The notes beneath the pieces were generated by a model. It did no database searches. It was not told where the DNA came from and worked only from the letters and a program-made list of their open reading frames with translations. The position numbers and the translations under genes are program-made. A stretch of 64,000 nt of DNA, from positions 1 through 64,000 of the forward strand of contig NZ_SOFM01000023.1 of NCBI RefSeq assembly GCF_004402705.1, written 5' to 3'. This DNA comes from Cryobacterium mannosilyticum (GTDB taxonomy: Bacteria > Actinomycetota > Actinomycetes > Actinomycetales > Microbacteriaceae). Below are positions 26,921 through 35,244 of this stretch, piece after piece (within the stretch, counting starts at the first letter, position 1; each line of letters starts with the position of its first letter).

Positions 26921-26955
26921 CCCTGCCGATCTGACCCTGGCGAACCGACCCGGCG
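26914..26955. repeat. 14-bp tandem repeat at the flavin reductase stop
   Basis: GGTCTGACCCTGCC (26914), GATCTGACCCTGGC (26928) and GAACCGACCCGGCG (26942) are three units of 14 bp. The first contains the stop TGA (26918-26920). GGTCTGA (26914-26920) and TCAGACC (26957-26963) also form a 7-bp inverted repeat joining the two convergent stops. Confidence 0.8.
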
Positions 26956-26957
26956 AC

Positions 26958-27725
26958 TCAGACCGGCGGCAGGTCGCGCAGCCGGCGGCGCTCCGCTTCG
27001 ACGATCGCGGCCTCCTCCGGGGTCGGCGCGCTGCCGCCCAGGTGCTTGGGCTGCCACCAGGCGCCGGCGCCCTCCTCCGGGTAGCTTTCCTGCAGGCCGT
27101 CGACGAGGGACTGCAGGGTCTCATGGAGGAGCAGGGTGAGCTGATGCGCATCCGCGTCGGCCGGCACCTGGATCGGCTCCCCGATCGCGAATCCGATCGG
27201 CGCCCGGAAGGCGTCCCGCAGCGACGGCTTGTGGTTCTTGGTCAGCAGGCGGTGCCCGCCCCAGACCGCGATCGGCACGACGGGTACCCCTGCCTCCGCC
27301 GCCATCCGGATGGCACCCGATTTGAGTGACCGCACGGTGAAGGATGCGTTCACACCGCCCTCCGGGAACACGCCGAGAAGTTCACCGGCGCGAAGTGCCT
27401 CGACCGCCTGGACGTAGGCTGCCGCCCCGGCCTTCATGTCGACGGAGATGTGGCGCATACCCCGCAGCAGCGGGCCGACGAGCGGCTGGTCGAACGCGCC
27501 CTTCTTGGCCAGGAAACGGATGTGCCGCCGGTTCCGGTGCCAGGTCATCCACTCGACGAGTGCGAAGTCCGCATAGCCGAAGTGGGTGACGGCCAGGACC
27601 GCTCCCCCGGTGTCCGGAAGGTTGGCGAGCCCGGTGACCGACGGCCTGAGGCGCAACAGACCGAACACGGCCCGCCCTGCCCCGATGGCCGTGCTGTAGA
27701 TCGGTTCCCTGGCGCGCCTTGTCAT
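26958..27725 (-). CDS. PlsC-family 1-acylglycerol-3-phosphate acyltransferase (first copy)
   Basis: Membrane-bound acyltransferase of 255 residues. The catalytic HX4D motif is HFGYAD (His48, Asp53) and the phosphate-binding motif FPEGG is at 120-124. The family acylates lysophosphatidate in phospholipid synthesis. The motif lacks the Asn usual before His, so substrate may differ. It starts with ATG 22 bp after dnaE on the same strand. A second PlsC-like gene is at 58524-59213. Confidence 0.9.
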   Translation of the reverse strand: MTRRAREPIYSTAIGAGRAVFGLLRLRPSVTGLANLPDTGGAVLAVTHFGYADFALVEWMTWHRNRRHIRFLAKKGAFDQPLVGPLLRGMRHISVDMKAGAAAYVQAVEALRAGELLGVFPEGGVNASFTVRSLKSGAIRMAAEAGVPVVPIAVWGGHRLLTKNHKPSLRDAFRAPIGFAIGEPIQVPADADAHQLTLLLHETLQSLVDGLQESYPEEGAGAWWQPKHLGGSAPTPEEAAIVEAERRRLRDLPPV

Positions 27726-27747
27726 GGTCCAAGGCTACAACCCTGCG

Positions 27748-30700
27748 TCAGGTGAGGCAGTAGGGCCCGAGCAGGCTCTTCAGCTCCCCGAAGAGGTCGG
27801 CGCTGATCGTGATCCGGAACGGCAGCTCGAACACCCGGGCGGTCGTACCCTTGACGAGTTTGAGCCTCACCTCCGAGCTGCCGCCGTGGCGCCCGAGCAC
27901 CTCGCCGAGCGCGGTGACCGTGTCGGTCGTCGCCCGGGCCTCGGCCACGGTGATGGCCAGCGGGCCGGAGTCGGAGGCCTGGCCCAGCTCGGGCGCGAAA
28001 ATGCTGTACGCGTGCAGGTTCATTCCGTCGTCCCGCATGCTCACCCGGCCGCGCACGACCACGATCGAGTCGCTGATCAGGTCCTGGGCGAACTCCTGGT
28101 ACGCCTTGCCCATGAACATCACGGCGATCTCCCCGCCGAAGTCCTCGACCTGGATGATGCCGTACTGGTTGCCCGACTTCTTCGCGATCCGGTGCTGCAC
28201 GCTGGTGATCAGGCCGGCGATCGTGACGGTGTCGGCATCCTGGGTCTGGTCAGAGGCCATCAGGTCGACGATGGTGGTGCTGGCGTGCTTGGCCAGCGGG
28301 ATTTCGAGCCCTGCGAGCGGGTGATCGGAGACGTAGAGGCCGAGCATGTCGCGCTCGAAGGCGAGCTTCTCCTTCTTGCTCCACTCCGGGCGGTCGGGCA
28401 CCTGTTCGGTCTCCTGAGGGTCGTCGAACAGGCTGTCGAAGTCGAAGCCGACCATTCCGTGCTCTTCGTCCCGCTTGATCTTGACGGCGGATTCGACCGC
28501 GGCCTCGTGGATCTCGACCATGCCGCGCCGGGTCGCGCCGAGCGAGTCGAAGGCGCCGGCCTTGATCAGCGACTCGACCGTGCGCTTGTTGGCCACCTGG
28601 ATCGGCACCTTGCGCAGGAAATCGTGGAACGACTCGAACGCGCCCTTCTCCGTGCGGGTGAGCCGGATGGCGTCGACGACGTTGAAGCCGACGTTGCGCA
28701 CCGCTCCCATCCCGAACCGGATGTCGGTGCCGACGGCCGCGAAGTAGCCGATCGACTCGTTCACGTCGGGCGGCAGAACCTGGATGCCCATCCTCCGGCA
28801 CTCGTTCAGGTAGAGGGCCAGCTTGTCGCGGGAGTCGCCGACGCTGGTGAGCAGGGCCGCCATGTACTCGGCCGGGTACTTGGCCTTGAGGTACGCGGTC
28901 CAGTAGGAGAGCACCCCGTAGGCGGCCGAGTGGGCCTTGTTGAAGGCGTAGTCGGAGAACGGCAGCAGGATGTCCCAGACCGTCTTCACGGCGTCCATCG
29001 AGTAGCCGTTGGCCTTCATCCCGCCGGAGAAGCCTTCGAACTGCTTGTCCAGCTCGGACTTCTTCTTCTTGCCCATGGCGCGGCGCAGGAGGTCGGCCTG
29101 GCCGAGGGAGAACCCGGCCAGCTTCTGCGCGATCGACATGACCTGCTCCTGGTACACGATCAGGCCGTAGGTGGTGCCGATGACGTCCCGGAGCGCTTCC
29201 TCGAGCTCAGGGTGGATCGGGATGATCTCCTGCTGTCCGGTCTTGCGGAGCGCGTAGTTGGTGTGTGAGTTGGCGCCCATGGGACCCGGCCGGTACAGCG
29301 CGATCACGGCGGAGATGTCTTCGAAGTTGTCAGGCTTCATGAGCCGCAGCAGCGATCTCATGGGGCCGCCGTCGAGCTGGAACACGCCCAGGGTGTCGCC
29401 GCGGGCGAGCAGTTCGTAGGCGGCCGGGTCGTCGAGCCCGAGCTCCTCGAGCACGGGCCGATGGCCGCGGTTCACCGCGATGTTGTCGAGGGTGTCGTCG
29501 ATGATGGTGAGGTTGCGCAGCCCGAGGAAGTCCATCTTGATCAGGCCGAGGGCCTCGGAGGCCGGGTAGTCGAACTGTGTGACGACCTGGCCGTCCGCTT
29601 CCCGCTTCATGATCGGGATGATGTCGATCAGCGGGTCGGAACTCATGATCACGCCGGCGGCGTGCACTCCCCACTGGCGCTTGAGGTTCTCCAGCCCGAG
29701 GGCCGTGTCGAAGACGGTGCGGGCCTCCGGGTCGGACTCGATCACGGCGCGGAAGTCGGCCGCCTCACGATACCGCGGGTGGTCCTTGTCGAACATGCCG
29801 GTGAGCGGCACGTCCTTGCCCATGATCGCCGGCGGCATGGCCTTGGTGAGCTTGTCGCCCATGCCGAAGGGGAATCCCAGCACCCGGGACGCGTCCTTCA
29901 GGGCCTGCTTGGCCTTGATCGTGCCGTAGGTGACGATCTGGGCGACGCGTTCCTCACCGTATTTCTCGGTGACGTAGTGGATGACCTCGCCGCGGCGGCG
30001 CTCGTCGAAGTCCACGTCGAAGTCGGGCATGGAGACGCGGTCGGGGTTCAGGAACCGCTCGAAGATCAGCCCGTGCACGAGCGGGTCGAGGTCCGTGATG
30101 CCCATCGCGTACGCCACCATGGAACCGGCGCCCGAGCCACGGCCGGGCCCCACCCGGATGCCCTGCTGCTTGGCCCACATGATGAAGTCGGCCACGACCA
30201 GGAAGTAGCCCGGGAAGCCCATCTGGATGATGATGCCGATCTCGTAATCGGCGCGTTTGCGCACGTCCGCCGGGATGCCGTTCGGGTAGCGCTTGGCCAG
30301 CCCGATCTCGTTCTCCTTGACGAACCAGCTCTCCTCGTTCTCGCCCTCCGGGCACGGGAACCGGGGCATGTAGTTGGCCTGGGTGTTGAACTCCACCTGG
30401 CAGCGCTCGGCGATCAGCAGGGTGTTGTCGCAGGATTCCGGGTGGTCGCGGAAGATGTGCCGCATCTGCGCGGCGGTCTTGAGGTAGAACTCGTCCGAGT
30501 CGAACTTGAACCGGTTCGGGTCGTCGAGGGTCGAAGCCGACTGCACGCAGAGCAGGGCCGCGTGGGCGGTCGCATCATGCGCGTGGGTGTAGTGCAGGTC
30601 GTTGCTGGCCACGAGCGGGAGCTTCAGTTCGCCGGCGAGTTTGAGAAGGTCGGTCATGGTGCGGCGCTCGATGTCGATGCCGTGGTCCATGATCTCGCAG

Positions 30701-31287
30701 AAGAAGTTCTCCTTGCCGAAGATGTCCTGGAAGTCGCCGGCGGCCTTCTTGGCCTCCTCGTACTGGCCGAGGCGCAGGCGGGTCTGCACCTCGCCACCGA
30801 CGCAGCCCGTCGTTCCGATCAACCCGGCGGAGAACTCGGAGAGCAGCTCGCGGTCCATCCGGGGCTTGAAGTAGTAGCCCTCCAGACTGGCCTTCGACGA
30901 CAGCCGGAACAGATTGTGCATGCCCGCGGTGGTCTCGGACAACAGCGTCATATGCGTGTACGAACCGGCCCCACCGACGTCGTCCCGGTTCTGCCCGTTG
31001 GTGCCCCACCGCACCCGGGTCTTGTCCCGGCGGTCGGTGCCGGGGGTGATGTACGCCTCGGTGCCGATGATCGGCTTGATGCCGGCCTCGGTGGCGGTGC
31101 GCCAGAAATCGAACGCACCGAACACGTTGCCGTGGTCGGTGATCGCGACGGCGGGCATGCCCTGCTCGACTGCCGCGTTGATCAGCGGCTTGACCCGCGC
31201 CGCACCGTCCAGCATCGAGTACTCACTGTGCACGTGCAGGTGGACGAACGAATCCTTCGATCCACCCGACTTATTCTGAGGGGACAA
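27748..31287 (-). CDS. dnaE: DNA polymerase III alpha subunit
   Basis: Replicative polymerase of 1179 residues, DnaE1 type. The N-terminal PHP domain keeps its metal ligands (HLHVHSEYSMLDG, AITDHGNVFG); in mycobacterial DnaE1 this domain is the proofreading exonuclease, so the same is likely here. The polymerase core shows GRGSGAGSMVAYAMGITDLDP and MPDFDVDFDERRRGEV with the catalytic aspartates, then the fingers, the helix-hairpin-helix and an OB domain near the end (TVTIAGLITSVQHRIAKKSG). The start is TTG at 31287 with GGAG about 6 bp upstream. RluA and lspA lie upstream. Confidence 0.98.
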   Translation of the reverse strand: MSPQNKSGGSKDSFVHLHVHSEYSMLDGAARVKPLINAAVEQGMPAVAITDHGNVFGAFDFWRTATEAGIKPIIGTEAYITPGTDRRDKTRVRWGTNGQNRDDVGGAGSYTHMTLLSETTAGMHNLFRLSSKASLEGYYFKPRMDRELLSEFSAGLIGTTGCVGGEVQTRLRLGQYEEAKKAAGDFQDIFGKENFFCEIMDHGIDIERRTMTDLLKLAGELKLPLVASNDLHYTHAHDATAHAALLCVQSASTLDDPNRFKFDSDEFYLKTAAQMRHIFRDHPESCDNTLLIAERCQVEFNTQANYMPRFPCPEGENEESWFVKENEIGLAKRYPNGIPADVRKRADYEIGIIIQMGFPGYFLVVADFIMWAKQQGIRVGPGRGSGAGSMVAYAMGITDLDPLVHGLIFERFLNPDRVSMPDFDVDFDERRRGEVIHYVTEKYGEERVAQIVTYGTIKAKQALKDASRVLGFPFGMGDKLTKAMPPAIMGKDVPLTGMFDKDHPRYREAADFRAVIESDPEARTVFDTALGLENLKRQWGVHAAGVIMSSDPLIDIIPIMKREADGQVVTQFDYPASEALGLIKMDFLGLRNLTIIDDTLDNIAVNRGHRPVLEELGLDDPAAYELLARGDTLGVFQLDGGPMRSLLRLMKPDNFEDISAVIALYRPGPMGANSHTNYALRKTGQQEIIPIHPELEEALRDVIGTTYGLIVYQEQVMSIAQKLAGFSLGQADLLRRAMGKKKKSELDKQFEGFSGGMKANGYSMDAVKTVWDILLPFSDYAFNKAHSAAYGVLSYWTAYLKAKYPAEYMAALLTSVGDSRDKLALYLNECRRMGIQVLPPDVNESIGYFAAVGTDIRFGMGAVRNVGFNVVDAIRLTRTEKGAFESFHDFLRKVPIQVANKRTVESLIKAGAFDSLGATRRGMVEIHEAAVESAVKIKRDEEHGMVGFDFDSLFDDPQETEQVPDRPEWSKKEKLAFERDMLGLYVSDHPLAGLEIPLAKHASTTIVDLMASDQTQDADTVTIAGLITSVQHRIAKKSGNQYGIIQVEDFGGEIAVMFMGKAYQEFAQDLISDSIVVVRGRVSMRDDGMNLHAYSIFAPELGQASDSGPLAITVAEARATTDTVTALGEVLGRHGGSSEVRLKLVKGTTARVFELPFRITISADLFGELKSLLGPYCLT

Positions 31288-31322
31288 GACGGCTCCGAGG
31301 TGTTGAGAGTGGTCGCTGCGGG

Positions 31323-32243
31323 CTAGGCGTCACGCAGCACGTCGAGCGCGTGAGCGAGGTCGTCCGGGTAGTCGGCGTTGAAGGTGACCCACTCGCGTGA
31401 GTCGGGGTGGTGGAAGGCGAGTTGTTTCGCGTGCAGCCACTGCCGGGTCAGGCCCAGCCGGGCGGTGATCGACGGGTCGGCCCCATACATGGCGTCGCCG
31501 ACGCACGGATGCCGCTGGGCGGCCATGTGCACCCGGATCTGGTGGGTGCGCCCGGTCTCCAGGTGCACCTCCAGCAGTGACGCCGAGCGGAACGCCTCGA
31601 GGGTCTCGTAGTGGGTGATCGAATCCTTGCCGCCGGCGACGACGGCGAATTTCCAGTCCGAGCGAGGGTGGCGCCCGAGAGGGGCGTCGATGGTGCCGGC
31701 GAGCGGGTCAGGGTGTCCCTGGACGACCGCGTGGTAGATCTTCTCGACCTCCCGGTCGTGGAAGGCCCGCTTGAGGGCCGTGTAGGCCGCCTCCGACTTG
31801 GCGACGACCATCAGCCCGCTGGTGCCCACGTCCAGGCGGTGCACGATGCCCGCGCGTTCGGCGGCGCCGGAGGTCGCGATCCGGTACCCGGCCGCCGAGA
31901 GCGCCCCGAGCACGGTCGGCCCGGTCCAGCCGACGCTGGGGTGCGCGGCGACACCGGAGGGCTTGTTGACGACGACGATGCTCTCGTCGTCGTGCACGAT
32001 CGACAGGTCAGGCACCGGGATCGGCACGATGGTGAGGGCCTCACGCGGCTGCCAGTTGACCTCCAGCCACGCTCCGCCGTGCAGCCGGTCGGACTTGCCG
32101 ACGACGGCGCCGTTCAGTTCCACCCCGCCGGCCTCGGCGACCTCGGCCGCGAAGCTCCGGGAGAACCCGAACAGCTTGGCGATGCCGGCGTCGACGCGAA
32201 CGCCGTCGAGGCCGTCGGGAAGGGGAAGAGAGCGTGTTTCCAT
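31323..32243 (-). CDS. RluA-family 23S rRNA/tRNA pseudouridine synthase
   Basis: Pseudouridine synthase of 306 residues. An N-terminal S4-like RNA-binding domain (VDAGIAKLFGFSRSFAAEVAEAGGVELNG) precedes the catalytic domain with HRLDVGTSGLMVVAK (catalytic Asp near residue 137) and RTHQIRVHMA. Closest to RluD among named members, but the target cannot be set. It follows lspA by 7 bp and is probably co-transcribed with it. Confidence 0.93.
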   Translation of the reverse strand: METRSLPLPDGLDGVRVDAGIAKLFGFSRSFAAEVAEAGGVELNGAVVGKSDRLHGGAWLEVNWQPREALTIVPIPVPDLSIVHDDESIVVVNKPSGVAAHPSVGWTGPTVLGALSAAGYRIATSGAAERAGIVHRLDVGTSGLMVVAKSEAAYTALKRAFHDREVEKIYHAVVQGHPDPLAGTIDAPLGRHPRSDWKFAVVAGGKDSITHYETLEAFRSASLLEVHLETGRTHQIRVHMAAQRHPCVGDAMYGADPSITARLGLTRQWLHAKQLAFHHPDSREWVTFNADYPDDLAHALDVLRDA

Positions 32244-32250
32244 GGGTGAG

Positions 32251-32838
32251 TCAGGGTGCTAACTGGGTGGGGGTCGGAGCAGCGGAATCGGGGGTTCCGG
32301 ATGCCGGGGCGCCGCCTTCCGTGGCAGCTCCCCGGCGGCCGTCCAGGCCGACGCCACGGATGGTGAGCCACATGAAGATGATCATGCTCGTCACGATCGA
32401 CATGTCCGCGACGTTGTAGATGGCCGGGATGAGCCAGGGGGTCGAGATGAAGTCCACCACGTGTCCGAGGCCGAAGGACGGTTCCCGCAGCAGCCGGTCC
32501 GTCAGGTTTCCGAGCACGCCGCCCAGCAGGAGTCCGAAGACCAGTCCCCAGGCAAGGGAACGGATGCGACCGGCGAACCAGACGATGAACACCACCACGG
32601 CGACCGCGATGATCGAGAAGATCCAGGTCATCCCGGTTGCCAGGGAAAACGCAGCGCCCGGGTTCCGGACGAAGTGCAGTTGCAGCACATCGTTCAGAAC
32701 CCGGACGGTGTCACCCTCGGCGAGGCCGGTGACGACAAGGTACTTGCTGATTTGGTCCAGCGCGTAGATGCCCAGCGCGACAAGGACCAGAACGACAAGC
32801 GCGCTGGAGCGCTTCTTCGCTCCGTCCTTAGGCGCCAA
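32251..32838 (-). CDS. lspA: Lipoprotein signal peptidase
   Basis: Signal peptidase II, a four-helix membrane aspartyl protease of 195 residues that cleaves prolipoproteins, such as the importer lipoprotein at 18119. Family motifs are FVRNPGAAFSLA, GGVLGNLTDRL (Asp114), VVDF and YNVADMS (Asp145); both catalytic aspartates are present. The start appears to be TTG at 32838, overlapping the divIVA stop by 11 bp. No ATG is available before the first helix. Confidence 0.96.
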   Translation of the reverse strand: MAPKDGAKKRSSALVVLVLVALGIYALDQISKYLVVTGLAEGDTVRVLNDVLQLHFVRNPGAAFSLATGMTWIFSIIAVAVVVFIVWFAGRIRSLAWGLVFGLLLGGVLGNLTDRLLREPSFGLGHVVDFISTPWLIPAIYNVADMSIVTSMIIFMWLTIRGVGLDGRRGAATEGGAPASGTPDSAAPTPTQLAP

Positions 32839-33478
32839 AGCCCTGGAAGCTCGGCTTCGGAGCGTTGCCCGAGTCGCTGCCGGCGTTCGCGCCGACCGGG
32901 GAGGTGGCGTCGAGGTCGCGGAGCTGGCTCTCGATGTAGCTCTTCAGCTTCTGGCGGTACTCGCGCTCGAACGTGCGCAGGTCTTCGATCTTGTTCTCGA
33001 GGACCGAACGCTCCTTGTCGAGGGCGTTGATCTGGGCGCGCTGCTTGGCCTCGGCCTCGGCGACCAGACGGGCGGCAGTGGCGTGGCCTTCGGCGATGAG
33101 CGCGTCACGCTTCTCGGCACCCTCCTTGACGTGCTCCTCGTGCAGACGGCGAGCCAGCTGGAGCAGGTTGGTGGTGCCTGCGGTCTCATCGACCGGCTCT
33201 GCGACCGCGGCGGCAACCGGGACGACCGGAGCGACGACGGGAGCCGGGGTGGGCTCTGCAACGACCTCAGGAGCCTTGACGGCCTCGGCCAGGACAACGG
33301 GCTCGGCCGTTCCGCCACCGGAGACGCGAGCTCGGAGCTCCTCGTTTTCCGCGGTGAGGCGACGCAGCTCGACAACGACCTCGTCGAGGAAGTCGTCTAC
33401 TTCGTCCTGATCGTATCCTTCACGGAACTTCGTCGACTGGAACCGCTTGTTGACTACATCTTCCGGAGTTAGCGCCAT
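32828..33478 (-). CDS. divIVA: DivIVA/Wag31 polar growth protein
   Basis: Coiled-coil scaffold of 216 residues that marks poles and septa and organises polar peptidoglycan synthesis in actinobacteria (Wag31). The N-terminal membrane-binding domain is MALTPEDVVNKRFQSTKFREGYDQDEVDDFLDEV in segments; a Pro/Ala/Val linker (residues about 60-100) and a long coiled coil follow. It has its own leader of about 140 bp upstream, with AAGGGTGGAAAG before the ATG, and leads the unit with lspA. Confidence 0.97.
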   Translation of the reverse strand: MALTPEDVVNKRFQSTKFREGYDQDEVDDFLDEVVVELRRLTAENEELRARVSGGGTAEPVVLAEAVKAPEVVAEPTPAPVVAPVVPVAAAVAEPVDETAGTTNLLQLARRLHEEHVKEGAEKRDALIAEGHATAARLVAEAEAKQRAQINALDKERSVLENKIEDLRTFEREYRQKLKSYIESQLRDLDATSPVGANAGSDSGNAPKPSFQGFGA

Positions 33479-33619
33479 GGCTTTCCACCCTTTAAACTTG
33501 AGTTTGCGAACATTTCTGATTGAGTTCTACCAACGTACCAAGGACCGACCCATGTCGCTCCGCGTCGGCCCGGTACGCCACCGGTCAAGAATACATGCCT
33601 CGACGGTGCTGGGCGGTAT

Positions 33620-33922
33620 TCAGACCCGAACGAGGGCCCCGGCGATCCACATTCCCACGATGACGCAGAGCATGGTCAGGCTCCAGCCGAAATCGAACGC
33701 GATCGGGCCGAGTCGGAGCGGGGGCATGATCCGGCGGAAGAAGCGAACCGGCGGGTCGGTGACCGAGTAGACGAGCTCGACGAGCACGAGGACGAACCCC
33801 GTCGGCCTCCAGGCCCGATTGACGCTGCGGACCAGGTCGACGATGAACCGACCCCACATGACGAAGAAGTAGAGCAGCAGGGCGTAGTACGCGACCGTGC
33901 CGAGCAGTGAAACGACGAACAC
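33620..33922 (-). CDS. YggT-family membrane protein
   Basis: Protein of 100 residues with two hydrophobic segments (about 5-25 and 75-98) and the YggT core LVRSVNRAWRPTGFVLVLVELVYSVTDPPVRFFRRIMPP. Its role is not settled, but it sits next to sepF in the same place as in other actinobacteria and firmicutes, suggesting a link to division. GTG start, 8 bp after the sepF stop. Confidence 0.93.
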   Translation of the reverse strand: MFVVSLLGTVAYYALLLYFFVMWGRFIVDLVRSVNRAWRPTGFVLVLVELVYSVTDPPVRFFRRIMPPLRLGPIAFDFGWSLTMLCVIVGMWIAGALVRV

Positions 33923-33930
33923 GGGGAGGT

Positions 33931-34485
33931 TTACGACTGCGCGAAGAACGACGCCTCGGCGTCGGGCTCTTCACCCGCATTGTCCCCGGAGACGACGACG
34001 TGTGACGGGGAAAGCAGGAAGACCTTGGCCGTGACGCGCTCGATCTTGCCGTACAGGCCTTGCGAGAGGCCGCTGGCGAAGTCGATCAGGCGCCGGGCAT
34101 CCGCATCGCTCATCTGCGACAGGTTGATGATGACCGGGATCCCGTCTCGGAAGGACTCGGCGATCGCCTGGGCGTCTTTGTACTGGCGCGGGTGGACGGT
34201 GAGGATTTCATTCATTTCTGAGGCAGCCACATTCTTGGGGGTGGAGGTCTTGCGCAGCGGCGTCACCGGTGCACGGCCGGCCGAACCGTGGGTGGCGCCG
34301 GAGTGCGACGACCCCCCGGCGGCCGAGTGGGGCGCGGCGGATTTCGGAGCGGCGGAGTGCGCATTGGCCGAGTGTGCCACGGCGGAGTTCGAATTGCCGG
34401 CCGGGGCAGCCGCAGGCGCCTCGTATTCCAGCTCTTCGTCTGCCAGACCCAGGTAAACCATGGTTTTCTTGAGCGGGTTGGACAT
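33931..34485 (-). CDS. sepF: Cell division protein SepF
   Basis: FtsZ-membrane anchor of 184 residues, the actinobacterial substitute for FtsA. An N-terminal amphipathic helix (MSNPLKKTMVYLGLADEELEYE) is followed by a low-complexity Ser/Ala/His linker (about 28-75, imperfect 12-15 bp repeats) and the C-terminal SepF domain (ILTVHPRQYKDAQAIAESFRDG, VVINLSQMSDADARRLIDFASGL). ATG start. Confidence 0.97.
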   Translation of the reverse strand: MSNPLKKTMVYLGLADEELEYEAPAAAPAGNSNSAVAHSANAHSAAPKSAAPHSAAGGSSHSGATHGSAGRAPVTPLRKTSTPKNVAASEMNEILTVHPRQYKDAQAIAESFRDGIPVIINLSQMSDADARRLIDFASGLSQGLYGKIERVTAKVFLLSPSHVVVSGDNAGEEPDAEASFFAQS

Positions 34486-34521
34486 CTCGACCTCCGGGTT
34501 GATGATTCTTACGTTCTCAGA

Positions 34522-35229
34522 TTAACCGAGTACCGGGCGATTCCCGGTGATTGCCGTGCCAATTCGAAGGTGTGTCGCCCCTTCGCTGATCGCGTCGGGG
34601 TAGTCCTGCGACATCCCCATCGAGAGGAACTTCGCCTCGGGTGCGACGCGTCTGGCCTGCTCGCCGAGCTCACGCACGCGGGCGAACGCCCGGCGCGGTT
34701 CGGCGCCGAGCGGAGCCACGGCCATCAGGCCGAGGAGTCGCAGCCCCGCGGTGGCCTGCACGCGCTCGAGGAGGGAGTCCAGGTCAGGGGGTGCCACGCC
34801 GCCGCGGGCCGGGTCGTCCGTGAGGTTCACCTGCACGAAGCAGTCGACCGTGGACTCGTCGGAGGCGAGGGCGTCGACCAGCGACGGGCGGTCGACGGAG
34901 TGGATGACCTGCGCGTAGGCCCGCACCTGCCTGGCCTTCTTGCCCTGGACCTGGCCCACGAAGTGCCAGGTCAGGCCGAGTGCGGACAGCGCCTCGGCCT
35001 TGGCCTGGGCCTCCTGGTGCCGGTTCTCGCCGACGTCGTTCACGCCCAGGGCGTGCAGCTCCTCGATCAGCGAGACGGGGTGGAACTTGGTGACGACGAT
35101 GGTGGTGATCTCACCGGGGTCACGATCGGCGAAGGCAGCCGCCTGGGCGATCCTCCCTCGCACGAGGGTGAGGCGCTCCCGGAGGTCCGGCTCGGCCGGC
35201 CCCCCGGGAACCACGTCCGGGTCGTTCAT
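34522..35229 (-). CDS. yggS: YggS-family pyridoxal phosphate homeostasis protein
   Basis: PLP-binding protein of 235 residues in the alanine racemase-like fold. The PLP lysine is in IVVTKFHPVSLIEELHALGVNDVGENRHQEA, and WHFVGQVQGKKARQV and FLSMGMSQDYPDAISEGATHLRIGTAITG follow. The family maintains PLP balance. It follows ftsZ directly (15 bp); the laccase-domain gene usually found between them in actinobacteria is absent here. Confidence 0.95.
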   Translation of the reverse strand: MNDPDVVPGGPAEPDLRERLTLVRGRIAQAAAFADRDPGEITTIVVTKFHPVSLIEELHALGVNDVGENRHQEAQAKAEALSALGLTWHFVGQVQGKKARQVRAYAQVIHSVDRPSLVDALASDESTVDCFVQVNLTDDPARGGVAPPDLDSLLERVQATAGLRLLGLMAVAPLGAEPRRAFARVRELGEQARRVAPEAKFLSMGMSQDYPDAISEGATHLRIGTAITGNRPVLG

Positions 35230-35244
35230 CTGGTCGCCGTCTGC

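Noticed and set aside
27724..31326. Two plus-strand open frames (514 and 621 codons) opposite dnaE
   Set aside because: They are shadows of dnaE, with no recognisable motif and no ribosome-binding support.
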